From Oscillospiraceae bacterium (lineage in GTDB: Bacteria; Bacillota; Clostridia; Oscillospirales; Oscillospiraceae): DNA of 64,000 nt. The stretch lies in assembly GCA_902787755.1 (NCBI GenBank), contig CADAHL010000002.1, forward strand, positions 1 to 64,000. Reading direction: 5' to 3'. How positions within the stretch are numbered: position 1 is the stretch's first letter; each line of letters starts with the position of its first letter. A model generated the notes under the pieces. It was not told where the DNA came from and did no database searches. It saw nothing but the letters and a program-made list of their open reading frames with translations. Shown one piece after another: positions 18,102 through 27,112 of the stretch. A program made the translations under genes and the position numbers.

Positions 18102-19139
18102 TTGAAAATCTTCGTAACTGGTGTGAATGGACAATTGGGACATGATGTTGTCAAGGAGCTATTGAAGCGTGGACATGCCGCGATTTGCAGCGGTAGTGGT
18201 CAGAGTTATAAAGGAGCAGACGATTTGAGGGTATTTGTAACAGGAGTTGGAGGACAGCTCGGGCACGATGTGGTCAATAATCTGGCCGGTCGCGGACATG
18301 AAGCTGTAGGGTCTGATATACAGGCCGCTTATGCGGGAATTCAGGATAATAGCGCCGTTGTGAGCGCGCCATATGTTCAACTGGATATTACAGACAGGGA
18401 TGCGGTCGCCCGTACCATAGATGAAATCAAACCAGATGCAATCATCCACTGTGCTGCTTGGACTAATGTGGACGGTGCGGAAGATCCCGCCAATAAGGGA
18501 AAGGTGCATGCCATCAATGCACTGGGAACACAGTATATAGCTGAAGCGGCTCGGTCCGCCGATGCTAAGATGCTGTACCTTTCCACCGACTATGTGTTCG
18601 ATGGACAGGGAGAGCGGCCTTGGGAGCCAGACGATAAGTGCTACGCTCCGCTGAATGTCTACGGACAGAGCAAACTGGATGGTGAGATGGCGGTAGCCAA
18701 TACGCTGGAGAAGTTCTTCATCGTCCGTATCGCTTGGGTCTTCGGCCTCAACGGGAAGAACTTCATCAAGACGATGATCAATGTTGGAAAGACCCACGAC
18801 ACCGTGCGAGTGGTTAACGATCAGATCGGTACTCCGACATATACGCTGGATCTGGCGCGGCTTCTGGTCGATATGATCGAAACGGAGAAGTACGGTTATT
18901 ACCACGCGACCAACGAAGGTGGTTATATCAGCTGGTACGATTTCTGCTGTGAATTCTATAAGCAGTATGGGCTCACCACTACGGTGGTTCCCGTTTCAAC
19001 TGCCGAATACGGACTCTCCGTCGCAGCTCGTCCGTTTAACTCCCGGCTTGATAAATCCAAGCTGGTAAAGAACGGCTTCACTCCGCTTCCGGATTGGAAA
19101 GACGCTGTTCGCCGTTATCTTGCGGAAGCAGAACTATAA
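18102..19139 (+). CDS. rfbD: dTDP-4-dehydrorhamnose reductase with duplicated N-terminus
   Basis: The frame from the TTG at 18102 encodes 345 residues, but the usual 280-300-residue RfbD begins only at the TTG 18225 (own AAGGAG 8-13 bases upstream). The extra 41 residues are a second copy of the nucleotide-binding start: IFVTGVNGQLGHDVVKEL is repeated as VFVTGVGGQLGHDVVNNL. The body has STDYVFDGQGE, PLNVYGQSKLDGE (Y-x3-K) and RIAWVFGLNGKNF, as expected. It reduces dTDP-4-keto-rhamnose to dTDP-L-rhamnose. The enzyme is probably intact if translation starts at 18225; the upstream copy looks like the remnant of a different rfbD allele joined by recombination. Confidence 0.93.
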   Translation: MKIFVTGVNGQLGHDVVKELLKRGHAAICSGSGQSYKGADDLRVFVTGVGGQLGHDVVNNLAGRGHEAVGSDIQAAYAGIQDNSAVVSAPYVQLDITDRDAVARTIDEIKPDAIIHCAAWTNVDGAEDPANKGKVHAINALGTQYIAEAARSADAKMLYLSTDYVFDGQGERPWEPDDKCYAPLNVYGQSKLDGEMAVANTLEKFFIVRIAWVFGLNGKNFIKTMINVGKTHDTVRVVNDQIGTPTYTLDLARLLVDMIETEKYGYYHATNEGGYISWYDFCCEFYKQYGLTTTVVPVSTAEYGLSVAARPFNSRLDKSKLVKNGFTPLPDWKDAVRRYLAEAEL

Positions 19140-19176
19140 TCACAGGCCGCATGGCCGGACATAGAGGATATAAGCA

Positions 19177-19740
19177 ATGTTTAAGTTTGAAGAACAGGCA
19201 ATCAAAGGTGTGTTTGTAATCACGCCACAGGTATTTGGAGACAGCAGGGGTTACTTCGCAGAAACATTCAAAGCTCCGGATTTTGAAGCTGTCGGAATTC
19301 CGACTGTGTTTGTACAGGACAATGAGAGTTGCAGCAGCAAAGGAGTGTTGAGAGGTCTCCATTTCCAGAAGGAGCACACACAGGGTAAACTGGTTAGAGT
19401 GACGAGCGGATGTGTCTATGATGTAGCTGTAGATGTGAGGCCGGGAAGCCCTACATATGGTCAGTATGTTGGTGTGACACTGGACTCTGAGAAGAAGCAG
19501 ATGTTCTGGATTCCTGCTGGGTTCGCACACGGTTTCCTGGTTCTTTCGGACTCTGCCACCTTCACCTATAAGTGCACAGATGTGTACGATCCGACATCCG
19601 AAGGCGGAATCCCTTGGAACGATCCGGATTTGGCAGTGGAATGGCCGAAGCTGGATTGTGAATATAAGACTAGTGAGAAAGACGGCAAGCATCCTGGGTT
19701 TAAAGAGCAAAGCTTCGACTGGGCTGAGAAGTGGAGGTAA
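19177..19740 (+). CDS. rfbC: dTDP-4-dehydrorhamnose 3,5-epimerase
   Basis: 187 residues, the standard RmlC length. The cupin core shows FGDSRGYFAETF, FVQDNESCSSKGVLRGLHFQ with the catalytic His, VRVTSGCVYDVAVDVRPGSPTYG and FWIPAGFAHGFLVLSD. It epimerises C3 and C5 of the keto-sugar made by RfbB, before RfbD reduction. Positioned 37 bases after rfbD and 3 bases before rfbA. Confidence 0.96.
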   Translation: MFKFEEQAIKGVFVITPQVFGDSRGYFAETFKAPDFEAVGIPTVFVQDNESCSSKGVLRGLHFQKEHTQGKLVRVTSGCVYDVAVDVRPGSPTYGQYVGVTLDSEKKQMFWIPAGFAHGFLVLSDSATFTYKCTDVYDPTSEGGIPWNDPDLAVEWPKLDCEYKTSEKDGKHPGFKEQSFDWAEKWR

Positions 19741-19743
19741 GCG

Positions 19744-20631
19744 ATGAAGGGTATTGTATTAGCTGGCGGAAGCGGAACCCGCCTGTATCCTTTGACCAAA
19801 GTGACCTCGAAGCAGCTTCTCCCAATATATGATAAACCCATGATCTATTACCCGCTGAGCACGCTCATGCTTGCAGGGATTAAGGAGATCCTGATCATCA
19901 GCACTCCGGATGATACACCTCGGTTTGAGGCGCTGCTGGGAGATGGATCTCAGTTCGGAATTAGTCTGAGCTATAAGGTTCAGCCTTCTCCGGATGGTCT
20001 TGCACAGGCGTTTATTCTTGGTGAAGAGTTCCTCGGCGGAGAAGCCGGAGCAATGGTTCTTGGCGACAACATATTCTACGGGAATGGCTTCCGGACGCTC
20101 CTTAAAGCGGCTGTGAAAGACGCGGAGGAGAACGGAAGAGCGACCGTGTTTGGATACTATGTTCCTGATCCTGAGCGGTTTGGTGTGGTTGAGTTTGATG
20201 AGGAAGGCCGTGCCTTATCCATCGAGGAGAAGCCGAAGGAGCCGAAAAGCAATTATGCAGTTACTGGGCTTTACTTCTATCCGGCAGGAGTGAGCGACAG
20301 AGCTAACCAGGTGAAACCATCATCTCGTGGCGAGCTTGAGATCACCACCTTGAACGAGATGTATCTGAAGGATGGACTTCTCGATGTTCAACTCCTCGGC
20401 CGCGGCTTTGCGTGGCTCGATACTGGGACTATGTCCTCACTCCTCCAAGCCGCTAACTTCGTAGAGACGATCCAGTCCAGGCAGGGCATAGTGATCTCTG
20501 CACCAGAAGAAATTGCATACATCAACGGTTTCATTGATAAAGATAAGTTGTTCGAATCCGCTAAAGCCTACGGAAAATCCCCCTACGGTGAGCACTTGAA
20601 AGCAGTAGCGGAAGGAAAGGTAAGATATTGA
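19744..20631 (+). CDS. rfbA: Glucose-1-phosphate thymidylyltransferase
   Basis: 295 residues, standard RmlA length. It begins with [19 protein letters not shown] and [20 protein letters not shown], the nucleotide-binding and product-specific motifs, followed by VLGDNIFYG and [17 protein letters not shown]. It makes dTDP-glucose from dTTP and glucose-1-phosphate, the first step to dTDP-rhamnose. Last gene before a terminator. Confidence 0.96.
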   Translation: MKGIVLAGGSGTRLYPLTKVTSKQLLPIYDKPMIYYPLSTLMLAGIKEILIISTPDDTPRFEALLGDGSQFGISLSYKVQPSPDGLAQAFILGEEFLGGEAGAMVLGDNIFYGNGFRTLLKAAVKDAEENGRATVFGYYVPDPERFGVVEFDEEGRALSIEEKPKEPKSNYAVTGLYFYPAGVSDRANQVKPSSRGELEITTLNEMYLKDGLLDVQLLGRGFAWLDTGTMSSLLQAANFVETIQSRQGIVISAPEEIAYINGFIDKDKLFESAKAYGKSPYGEHLKAVAEGKVRY

Positions 20632-20641
20632 AAACCTCATA

Positions 20642-20664
20642 GGGGAGCTTGTCCTCCCCTTTTC
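20642..20664 (+). terminator. Rho-independent terminator after rfbA
   Basis: GGGGAG (20642-20647), a 6-base loop, CTCCCC (20654-20659) and a TTTTC tail. It separates the rhamnose genes from the choline genes. Confidence 0.7.
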
Positions 20665-20699
20665 AAATATTCTATTGTTCACGAAATTAGGAAGGATAA

Positions 20700-22469
20700 A
20701 TGTTCATGAATTTACAAGAATCTGACATTTTGCGAACGCTACTATACGAGCCATTTATAAATCAGCGTATTCTTGCAGAAGCGTCCGGCCATTCAGTCGG
20801 CGTGGTAAATAGGTCCCTGCGTCAGCTCATAGAGGATGGATATCTATCTGAGAATGCACATCTGACAGCAAAAGCTAAAAAGGAGATTAAGGAGAAAGCA
20901 CCGAAGAATGCCATCATTCTTGCAGCAGGGTTTGGTATGAGGATGGTTCCGATCAACCTCTCAACCCCTAAGGCTCTGTTGGAAGTGAATGGAGAAAGAC
21001 TGATTGATAGGATTGTCGATCAGCTGAAAGCGGCTGGTATCAATGATATTACAGTGGTCGTTGGATTCATGAAAGACAGTTTTGAGTACCTGATTGATGA
21101 GGGTGTAGATTTAGTATACAACCCTGATTACTCAACACGCAACAACCTGCACTCGCTTTCCCTTGTTGCCGACCGCATTCACAATACATATATCATCCCG
21201 TGTGACATCTGGTGTGACTCTAATCCGTTCTCTGCTACAGAACTCTATTCTTGGTATATGGTGAGCGACCTAATTGAAGAGGAGAGTACGGTCCGTGTCA
21301 ATCGAAAGATGGAACTAGTGACCATTCCGGATAAAGATGCCGGAAATGCAATGATTGGTATCAGCTACCTCCTGGAGCCGGAATCAGGAATTGTGAGAGA
21401 TAAGCTAGCAGCACTGGATGATGAGGATCACGCGGGTCAATTCTGGGAAACAACACTTTACAAGAAGGACCGGATGATCGTTCAGGCCAGGGTAGTACGC
21501 AGTACCGATGTGGTCGAGATAAATACATATGAACAGCTCCGCGATCTTGACGCTGATTCTAACCATTTGAAGTCTGATGCGATAAAGACAATAGCTAAGG
21601 CACTGGCATGTAAGGAAGAAGAAATTTCTAATATTACGGTATTAAAGAAAGGCATGACGAACAGGTCCTTCCTTTTCACGGCTGCTGATGCAAAATACAT
21701 TATGAGGGTTCCAGGTGAAGGAACGGATCAGTTGATCAACAGAAAACAAGAGGCCGAGGTTTTTCGGGTAATCAGTGGTTTAGGCCTCTGTGATGATCCG
21801 GTTTATATTAATCCAGAGAATGGATACAAGATTACGAAGTTCCTGGATGGTGTGAGAGTATGCGACAGTGAGAACGTTAAAGACCTAAAGCGTTGTATGG
21901 CAAAACTGAGAGAGTTTCATCAAATGAAGCTAACCGTTCCTCACACTTTTGATATCTTTGGTCAGATTGAATTTTATGAGAGTCTGTGGGAGGGAGAATC
22001 TTCCATTTACCGGGATTATGCCAGAACTAAAGAAAATGTGCTGAGTTTAAGGCAGTTTATAGATGGCTTGGAGAAGGACTGGTGCTTGACGCACATTGAT
22101 GCTGTCCCGGATAATTTTCTGTTCTACACTTCCGAAGGTGAGGAAGAAAAGCTACAACTGACCGACTGGGAGTACTCTGGTATGCAGGATCCGCATGTGG
22201 ATATAGCGATGTTCTGCATTTACAGTCTTTACAACAAACGACAATGCGATAGGCTGATAGACATCTATTTCGAGGGTAAGTGTGATCGAATTACACGGGC
22301 AAAAATCTATTGCTATATTGCCTCCTGTGGTCTTCTTTGGTCAAACTGGTGCGAATTCAAGAGAAAACTTGGCGTAGAGTTTGGTGAGTACTCACTCCGT
22401 CAGTATCGATTCGCTAAGGACTACTATAGATATGCTAAAGAACTGATGGAGGAGGCAACAGAGGTATGA
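20700..22469 (+). CDS. HTH-nucleotidyltransferase-choline kinase triple-domain protein
   Basis: 589 residues in three parts. Residues 1-65 look like a winged helix (ILRTLLYEPFINQRILAEAS, NRSLRQLIEDGYL). Residues about 70-290 are a sugar-nucleotidyltransferase fold (AIILAAGFGMRM, STPKALLEVNGERL), as in LicC. Residues about 295-585 are a choline/aminoglycoside kinase-like domain with CLTHIDAVPDN (HxD-x4-N, around 465) and LTDWEYSG (around 488), as in LicA. LicA phosphorylates choline and LicC makes CDP-choline; here both activities may sit in one chain, with a DNA- or ligand-binding head. AGGAAGG is 4 bases before the ATG. Overlaps the next gene by 4 bases. Confidence 0.87.
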   Translation: MFMNLQESDILRTLLYEPFINQRILAEASGHSVGVVNRSLRQLIEDGYLSENAHLTAKAKKEIKEKAPKNAIILAAGFGMRMVPINLSTPKALLEVNGERLIDRIVDQLKAAGINDITVVVGFMKDSFEYLIDEGVDLVYNPDYSTRNNLHSLSLVADRIHNTYIIPCDIWCDSNPFSATELYSWYMVSDLIEEESTVRVNRKMELVTIPDKDAGNAMIGISYLLEPESGIVRDKLAALDDEDHAGQFWETTLYKKDRMIVQARVVRSTDVVEINTYEQLRDLDADSNHLKSDAIKTIAKALACKEEEISNITVLKKGMTNRSFLFTAADAKYIMRVPGEGTDQLINRKQEAEVFRVISGLGLCDDPVYINPENGYKITKFLDGVRVCDSENVKDLKRCMAKLREFHQMKLTVPHTFDIFGQIEFYESLWEGESSIYRDYARTKENVLSLRQFIDGLEKDWCLTHIDAVPDNFLFYTSEGEEEKLQLTDWEYSGMQDPHVDIAMFCIYSLYNKRQCDRLIDIYFEGKCDRITRAKIYCYIASCGLLWSNWCEFKRKLGVEFGEYSLRQYRFAKDYYRYAKELMEEATEV

Positions 22470-23188
22470 CAGAAGAAACGCATCTGGTAAAACGTGCAAT
22501 AATCATGGCTGCTGGGATAGGCAAGCGGATGCAACCGCTGACGTTTACAACTCCGAAGCCACTGGTCAAGGTGAACGGTGTCAGAATGATCGATACGGTT
22601 GTGGACGGGTTGAACCAGAATGGCATAAACGAAATCTATGTTGTAGTCGGTCATCTGAAGGAACAGTTTTACGAGTGGGCTTCGGATCGAGGAAATGTTT
22701 GTATTATTGAAAACCCGTACTACAATACCTGTAACAACATCAGTTCCCTCTATGTAGCCAGAGAACACCTTAGTGATTGTATCATCCTTGATGGAGATCA
22801 GATTATCTACAACCCGGATATCCTAGATCCGCACTTCATACTTTCCGGTTACAATGCCGTATGGTGTGAAGGCAAGACTAATGAGTGGCTGATGGATGTG
22901 AAGAATGGAGTGGTTTCCTCCTGTTCCAGGACCGGAGGAGATCATGGATGGCAGCTTTATTCAATCTCACGCTGGACGGCTGAGGATGGAAAAAAACTTA
23001 GGAAATACCTTGAATATGAATTTGATCGAGGAAACAGACAAATCTACTGGGATGATGTTGCAATGTTCTGTCATTTTAATGACTTTACTCTTGGCATCCG
23101 GGAGATGAAGAGCGGCGATATCATCGAAATAGACGGTTTGGACGAACTTGTGGCTATTGATTACAGTTATCACAATTTCCTGCAGTAG
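22466..23188 (+). CDS. LicC-like CTP:phosphocholine cytidylyltransferase
   Basis: 240 residues with the nucleotidyltransferase start AIIMAAGIGKRMQPLTFTTP and KPLVKVNGVRMIDTVVDGL, then ENPYYNTCNNISSLYVAREHL and LDGDQIIY, the pattern of pneumococcal LicC. It would make CDP-choline from CTP and phosphocholine. It overlaps the preceding fusion gene, whose middle domain is of the same family, so there are two such domains in series. An N-sugar or mannose-type specificity cannot be excluded. Confidence 0.88.
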   Translation: MTEETHLVKRAIIMAAGIGKRMQPLTFTTPKPLVKVNGVRMIDTVVDGLNQNGINEIYVVVGHLKEQFYEWASDRGNVCIIENPYYNTCNNISSLYVAREHLSDCIILDGDQIIYNPDILDPHFILSGYNAVWCEGKTNEWLMDVKNGVVSSCSRTGGDHGWQLYSISRWTAEDGKKLRKYLEYEFDRGNRQIYWDDVAMFCHFNDFTLGIREMKSGDIIEIDGLDELVAIDYSYHNFLQ

Positions 23189-23230
23189 CAGGACAACAAA
23201 CTTGCAAAGCAGGAATTGAAGGAGGAAAAA

Positions 23231-24781
23231 ATGAGCGAAAAACAGAGAACAGCGGACAAGAGCAGGATAGACTGGATGATCACACTGGTGCCTTTCATCC
23301 TGATTATGGGATTGGCTATCTATCTGTTCATCTTTCCGGAACAGGCTAACGGTGTTATCAGTCAGGTTCGATTCTTCTTCGGAGACACTTTAGGATCATA
23401 CTACATCATAATCGGCATGGGTTTCCTGATTGTTTCTCTTTTCTTGTCCTTCAGCAAGTATGGCAATATTGTTCTCGGTGCACAGAATGAGAAGCCGAAG
23501 TATAACTTCTTTACATGGGGCTCCATGATGTTCACTTGTGGTCTTGCTGCGGATATCCTGTTCTACTCCTTCGCTGAGTGGACTATGTACGCGACGAATC
23601 CTCACATTGCCGAGATGGAGGGAGGAATCTTTGAGTGGGCTGGTGTTTTTCCGCTGTTCCACTGGAGCTTTATTCCTTGGTCATTCTATCTTGTCCTTGC
23701 TGTAGCTTTTGGTTTCATGCTCCACTGCCGGAAGAGAGATAAACAGAGATATTCTGAGGCGTGTATGCCTGTAATCGGTGAGAAGCATGCGCATGGACTG
23801 CTTGGAAGAGTGATAGACCTTTTTGCGCTCTTCGCGCTGCTTGCTGGTACCGCTACTACCTTTTCTGTTGCAACACCTCTGATGGCTGAGATCATCGTAA
23901 CTTTGTTTGGAATTACCATCAGCCGTACTGTTGTTACGATTATTATTCTATTGATCACTTGCGCAGTATACACCTATGCAGTCCTACACGGATTCAAAGG
24001 CATCAGCTTTCTGGCAAAACTCTGTATCTACCTGTTCTTCGGCTTACAGATTCTCGTGCTGCTGATCGGTGGACAAGGCCGCTTCATCATCGAAAACGGT
24101 GTGCAGAGTCTTGGTAAGCTGTTCCAGAATTTCTTCGGACTTTCTACATACATGGACCCGGTGCGTAGTAATAACTTCCCGCAAGATTGGACGATTTACT
24201 ACTGGGCTTATTGGATGGTATGGTGCATCTGCGCTCCGTTCTTCATTGGTAATATAAGTCGCGGGCGGACGATCAAGCAGGTTGTTCTTGGAGGTTACAT
24301 ATTCGGCGTCGGCTCCACGATCAGTTCTTTCATTATACTCGGTAACTATGGCCTAGGTGCACAGATTGCAGGGAAGGGTGATTTCATCGCTCAGTATGCT
24401 GAGAGTGGTGACCTTTACAGCTTGATTATCAACATCGTTAAGACGATGCCTGCGGCTCCATTAATTCTCATAATTACAATGCTCTGCATGATCCTGTTCT
24501 ATGCGACAAGCTTTGACAGCATTGCCTATACAGCCGCCTGCTACAGCTATAAGAGCCTTGGGGAGAACGAGAAACCACACACGATGATCACATTGCTTTG
24601 GTGCCTGCTACTGATCGTTCTGCCAATCGCTCTAGTGTTCAGTGAGAGTTCAATGAATAACATCCAGTCTGTGAGCATCATTAGCGCCTTCCCTATTGGA
24701 ATAATCATGATTTTGATGATTTGGAGCTTCTTTAAAGATGCAAAGAAGTACAGGATTGAGAAGGGATTAGATAAGGATTGA
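23231..24781 (+). CDS. BCCT family transporter, likely choline uptake
   Basis: About 516 residues from the ATG at 23231, which has GGAGG 5 bases upstream (the frame opens 5 codons earlier). About 12 membrane segments. Features of the betaine/choline/carnitine transporter family include the early IMGLAIYLFIFPEQANGVI, the W- and G-rich GSMMFTCGLAADILFYSFAE, and YYWAYWMVWCICAPFFIGNISRGRT (the Trp-rich substrate segment). Adjacent choline kinase and cytidylyltransferase domains make choline the likely substrate. In pneumococcus this role is played by LicB, a transporter of another family. Followed by a terminator. Confidence 0.9.
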   Translation: MSEKQRTADKSRIDWMITLVPFILIMGLAIYLFIFPEQANGVISQVRFFFGDTLGSYYIIIGMGFLIVSLFLSFSKYGNIVLGAQNEKPKYNFFTWGSMMFTCGLAADILFYSFAEWTMYATNPHIAEMEGGIFEWAGVFPLFHWSFIPWSFYLVLAVAFGFMLHCRKRDKQRYSEACMPVIGEKHAHGLLGRVIDLFALFALLAGTATTFSVATPLMAEIIVTLFGITISRTVVTIIILLITCAVYTYAVLHGFKGISFLAKLCIYLFFGLQILVLLIGGQGRFIIENGVQSLGKLFQNFFGLSTYMDPVRSNNFPQDWTIYYWAYWMVWCICAPFFIGNISRGRTIKQVVLGGYIFGVGSTISSFIILGNYGLGAQIAGKGDFIAQYAESGDLYSLIINIVKTMPAAPLILIITMLCMILFYATSFDSIAYTAACYSYKSLGENEKPHTMITLLWCLLLIVLPIALVFSESSMNNIQSVSIISAFPIGIIMILMIWSFFKDAKKYRIEKGLDKD

Positions 24782-24793
24782 GTTTTGAGAAAG

Positions 24794-24820
24794 AGCCGGA
24801 GGGCGACTTCCGGTTTTTTC
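24794..24820 (+). terminator. Rho-independent terminator after the BCCT gene
   Basis: GCCGGA and TTCCGG arms with a GGGCGAC-type loop, followed by TTTTTTC. It closes the choline gene set and the first polysaccharide locus. Confidence 0.75.
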
Positions 24821-24833
24821 TCGGGGATAAATA

Positions 24834-24905
24834 TATAGGTTGCGAAGAAAAATTTTGTGCTTTGTCGCTTTTTATGTTACAATCCGTATAGGTTACGAAG
24901 AAAAA
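24834..24905 (+). promoter_or_regulatory. Promoter flanked by two 19-bp direct repeats
   Basis: TATAGGTTGCGAAGAAAAA (24834-24852) recurs as TATAGGTTACGAAGAAAAA (24887-24905), 18 of 19 identical, 53 bases apart. Between them is TTGTGC (24855-24860), 17 bases, TACAAT (24878-24883), a fair sigma-A promoter. The second copy would cover the transcription start of the HTH gene at 24920, and the first touches the -35 box. This is the layout expected for an autoregulated repressor, but no binding data support it. Confidence 0.6.
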
Positions 24906-24919
24906 AGAGCTGAATTACA

Positions 24920-25405
24920 ATGCCGCGTGGAAGACCTAAGAAGAAACCAAATGTGGATACGAAGGCGGAGATCGCTGAGATGGTCAGTCAGGCCTGCGAT
25001 CTTCTCATCGAACCATTTGATGATAGGATTCCTAGACCTGACGACCTCCCTTCAATGAACTCCATAGCGGAAGAGATGGGTGTAGCGGTCATAAAGTTGA
25101 AACGTCTTCTTATCACGGGTGGATTCTATTCATCAGGCACATCTTGCGTAGTGCCACAGTAGATGGAAGATGGGAAGGATATGAACGAGATCTGTGCGGA
25201 ACTAAACATCCGCTCTGCCTCTTTCTACGCCCACATCCCTTATTCCAAAGGTGCCTACAATCGTAACGAGCCGAGTCTCTGCGCGGATCAGAATGTTAGG
25301 TGTCGGAAAAGAAAATCAGCTATCCAGCAGTTGCAGACCAACTTATCTTCCGGTACTGTGGAAGAGCAGAGATTAAGCCTATGGAAAGGGATGTGCATAT
25401 TTTAG
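24920..25405 (+). pseudogene. HTH DNA-binding protein interrupted by an in-frame TAG
   Basis: The first 80 residues (MPRGRPKKKPNVDTKAEIAE..., with an HTH-like MNSIAEEMGVAVIKLKRLL) end at TAG 25160-25162. The same frame continues without a break for 80 more residues (GKDMNEICAELNIRSASFYA, a second HTH-like unit) to 25405. In a third phase, 25300-25461 stays open (PAVADQLIFRY, LGLPFDDDW), possibly a further fragment. The AT-hook-like GRPKKK start and two HTH units suggest a DNA-binding regulator that has lost its integrity by a nonsense change. I do not recognise a characterised family. Confidence 0.6.
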
Positions 25406-25611
25406 GGCTACCCTTTGACGATGACTGGGCGAGAGAAAAAAAGGCCATCAAGTTCAAGTAAAGGGTGAACAAAGATGGCACGGCTGCATTATGCCAGTTG
25501 GGCATTTAGCACAATAAAATGGATAGGTCGGACGGTATGTGTGCGATTAGCTGCCTAATGGAGTATAGGGAAGATGGCTGAAATGAAGTGCTTGTGTTAT
25601 CGGAGAGGAAC

Positions 25612-26850
25612 ATGACAGAATTACAACAACAATTGATTAACATCCTCGGGCAACGTCTTTTTGGCTCGGATGAGAATACGACAATCATTAAGGCAGGGGA
25701 AAGGCTCAGTGCAGAGGACTGGGAGGCACTGCTCCAGGAGGCCCGGAAACAAACGGTATTCTCAATCGTGTATGCCTGGCTGAAGGAAACCATGCCTGAG
25801 AAGATTCCAAAAGAAAAGCGCGCAGAGTATGATCAATACGCTTTGCTTAGCCTTACTACCAATATTCGAAACAGGTTCGATCACTTTGAACTTCATCGCC
25901 TTTTGGCGTCGCAGGGGATCCCCTATGTGATCCTCAAGGGTATGGCGTCGGCCCGCTATTATCCAGAACCTGCGGAACGCGCGATGGGGGATGTGGATTT
26001 CCTTGTAGCCGAGGAGCGGGTGGAACAGGTTGCTGCTTTGCTGGAGGCGGATGGCTTTACCAAGATCCAGAATGCGGAGAAACATGAGTTCCACTGGGCC
26101 TATCAGAGAGATGACACGGAATTGGAGCTGCACTGGGCGCCGCCCGGGGTTCCAAATGAAAACGGCGACATAGTACGGACGTATCTATCAGATTTGCTGG
26201 ATCAGGCAACCCAGGTTGAAGAGGCGGACGGAACATGGATGGCTCCGTCTGCGTTCCATCATGGGATGGTGCTGCTTTTGCATACCGCGGCCCACCTGAC
26301 AGGTAGCGGTGTCGGCCTGAGGCATCTTTGCGATTGGTTGGTGTTCGAAAACAGACTGACGGATAAGGAATTCTGTGCGATGTTCGAAGAACCGCTGAAG
26401 CGCTGCGGGTTGTGGACTTTTGCTCAGACCTTGAGCCAGATCGGCGTAAGCTATTTCGGCTGCTCTCCTCGGGCTTGGTGCGCAGCGGCGGATAAGGATC
26501 TGTGTGCGACACTGTTGGAGGATATCCTGACCGGAGGGAACTTCGGCCGGAAGGATGCCTGGCGGCCAAAAGAGATGAAATTGATTCGCAATGTTGCCAC
26601 GAGGCAAATCAAGACAGGAAATATGTGGACCAACGCGGCGATCAGTGTCTGGGAGAAGGCGAAGCGCGAATATCCGTTCTTCCGGCGTGTTCCGGTGTTG
26701 CTCCCGATCGGCTTCCTGATGGAATGCGTCAGATACTTTGTCGATGTGCTCAGCGGACGAAAAAAGAATGTTTTCCGAAAGAGTGTGCTTTCGGCAGCCG
26801 AGCAGCGACAGCAGATTTACGCGAAGCTGCAGTTGTTTGAACATGATTGA
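25612..26850 (+). CDS. Nucleotidyltransferase-fold family protein (NTP_transf_5-like)
   Basis: About 412 residues from the ATG at 25612 (GGAGAGG just upstream; the frame is open 8 codons earlier from a GTG). The diagnostic core is YVILKGMASARYYPEP followed by RAMGDVDFLV, a minimal nucleotidyltransferase metal site, then FHWAYQRDDTELELHW. This is the uncharacterised PF14907-type family often found in polysaccharide and peptide-modification loci. The C-terminal half is helical with no catalytic motif I can name. It stands alone between a broken HTH gene and the NeuD-like gene. Substrate unknown. Confidence 0.82.
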   Translation: MTELQQQLINILGQRLFGSDENTTIIKAGERLSAEDWEALLQEARKQTVFSIVYAWLKETMPEKIPKEKRAEYDQYALLSLTTNIRNRFDHFELHRLLASQGIPYVILKGMASARYYPEPAERAMGDVDFLVAEERVEQVAALLEADGFTKIQNAEKHEFHWAYQRDDTELELHWAPPGVPNENGDIVRTYLSDLLDQATQVEEADGTWMAPSAFHHGMVLLLHTAAHLTGSGVGLRHLCDWLVFENRLTDKEFCAMFEEPLKRCGLWTFAQTLSQIGVSYFGCSPRAWCAAADKDLCATLLEDILTGGNFGRKDAWRPKEMKLIRNVATRQIKTGNMWTNAAISVWEKAKREYPFFRRVPVLLPIGFLMECVRYFVDVLSGRKKNVFRKSVLSAAEQRQQIYAKLQLFEHD

Positions 26851-26925
26851 TGTGCACTGACATCTTGTACATTCGCATTTGCAACCTTCAAACAGAGATT
26901 TCTCCACAAACAAAATATCACACAC

Positions 26926-26967
26926 GCGGCGGTTGCCGGAGAGATGAGCCTCTCCGGTGGCCGCTGC
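26926..26967 (+). terminator. Strong GC-rich hairpin after the nucleotidyltransferase gene
   Basis: Arms GCGGCGG and CCGCTGC enclose a second paired stretch CCGGAGAG / CTCTCCGG with a short loop. The tail CTTTGGTTTG is a weak T-tract. It probably ends transcription from 25612. Confidence 0.55.
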
Positions 26968-27055
26968 GCTTTGGTTTGTCGGAGGAAACAAAAAAACGAG
27001 ACAAGGGAATCTGAAAATTTGTGGCGTGTGTGACGGGCAAAAATGTCGGATGCGA

Positions 27056-27084
27056 TTGCAAAACAGAACGAAAACAGGTATACT
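27056..27084 (+). promoter_or_regulatory. Sigma-A promoter of the NeuD-ACP-FkbH set
   Basis: TTGCAA (27056-27061), exactly 17 bases, TATACT (27079-27084), about 28 bases before the ATG at 27113. A strong match to consensus, implying that the following genes form their own transcription unit. Confidence 0.72.
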
Positions 27085-27112
27085 AAATCAATAATGTACT
27101 TTGATGTGAGGT

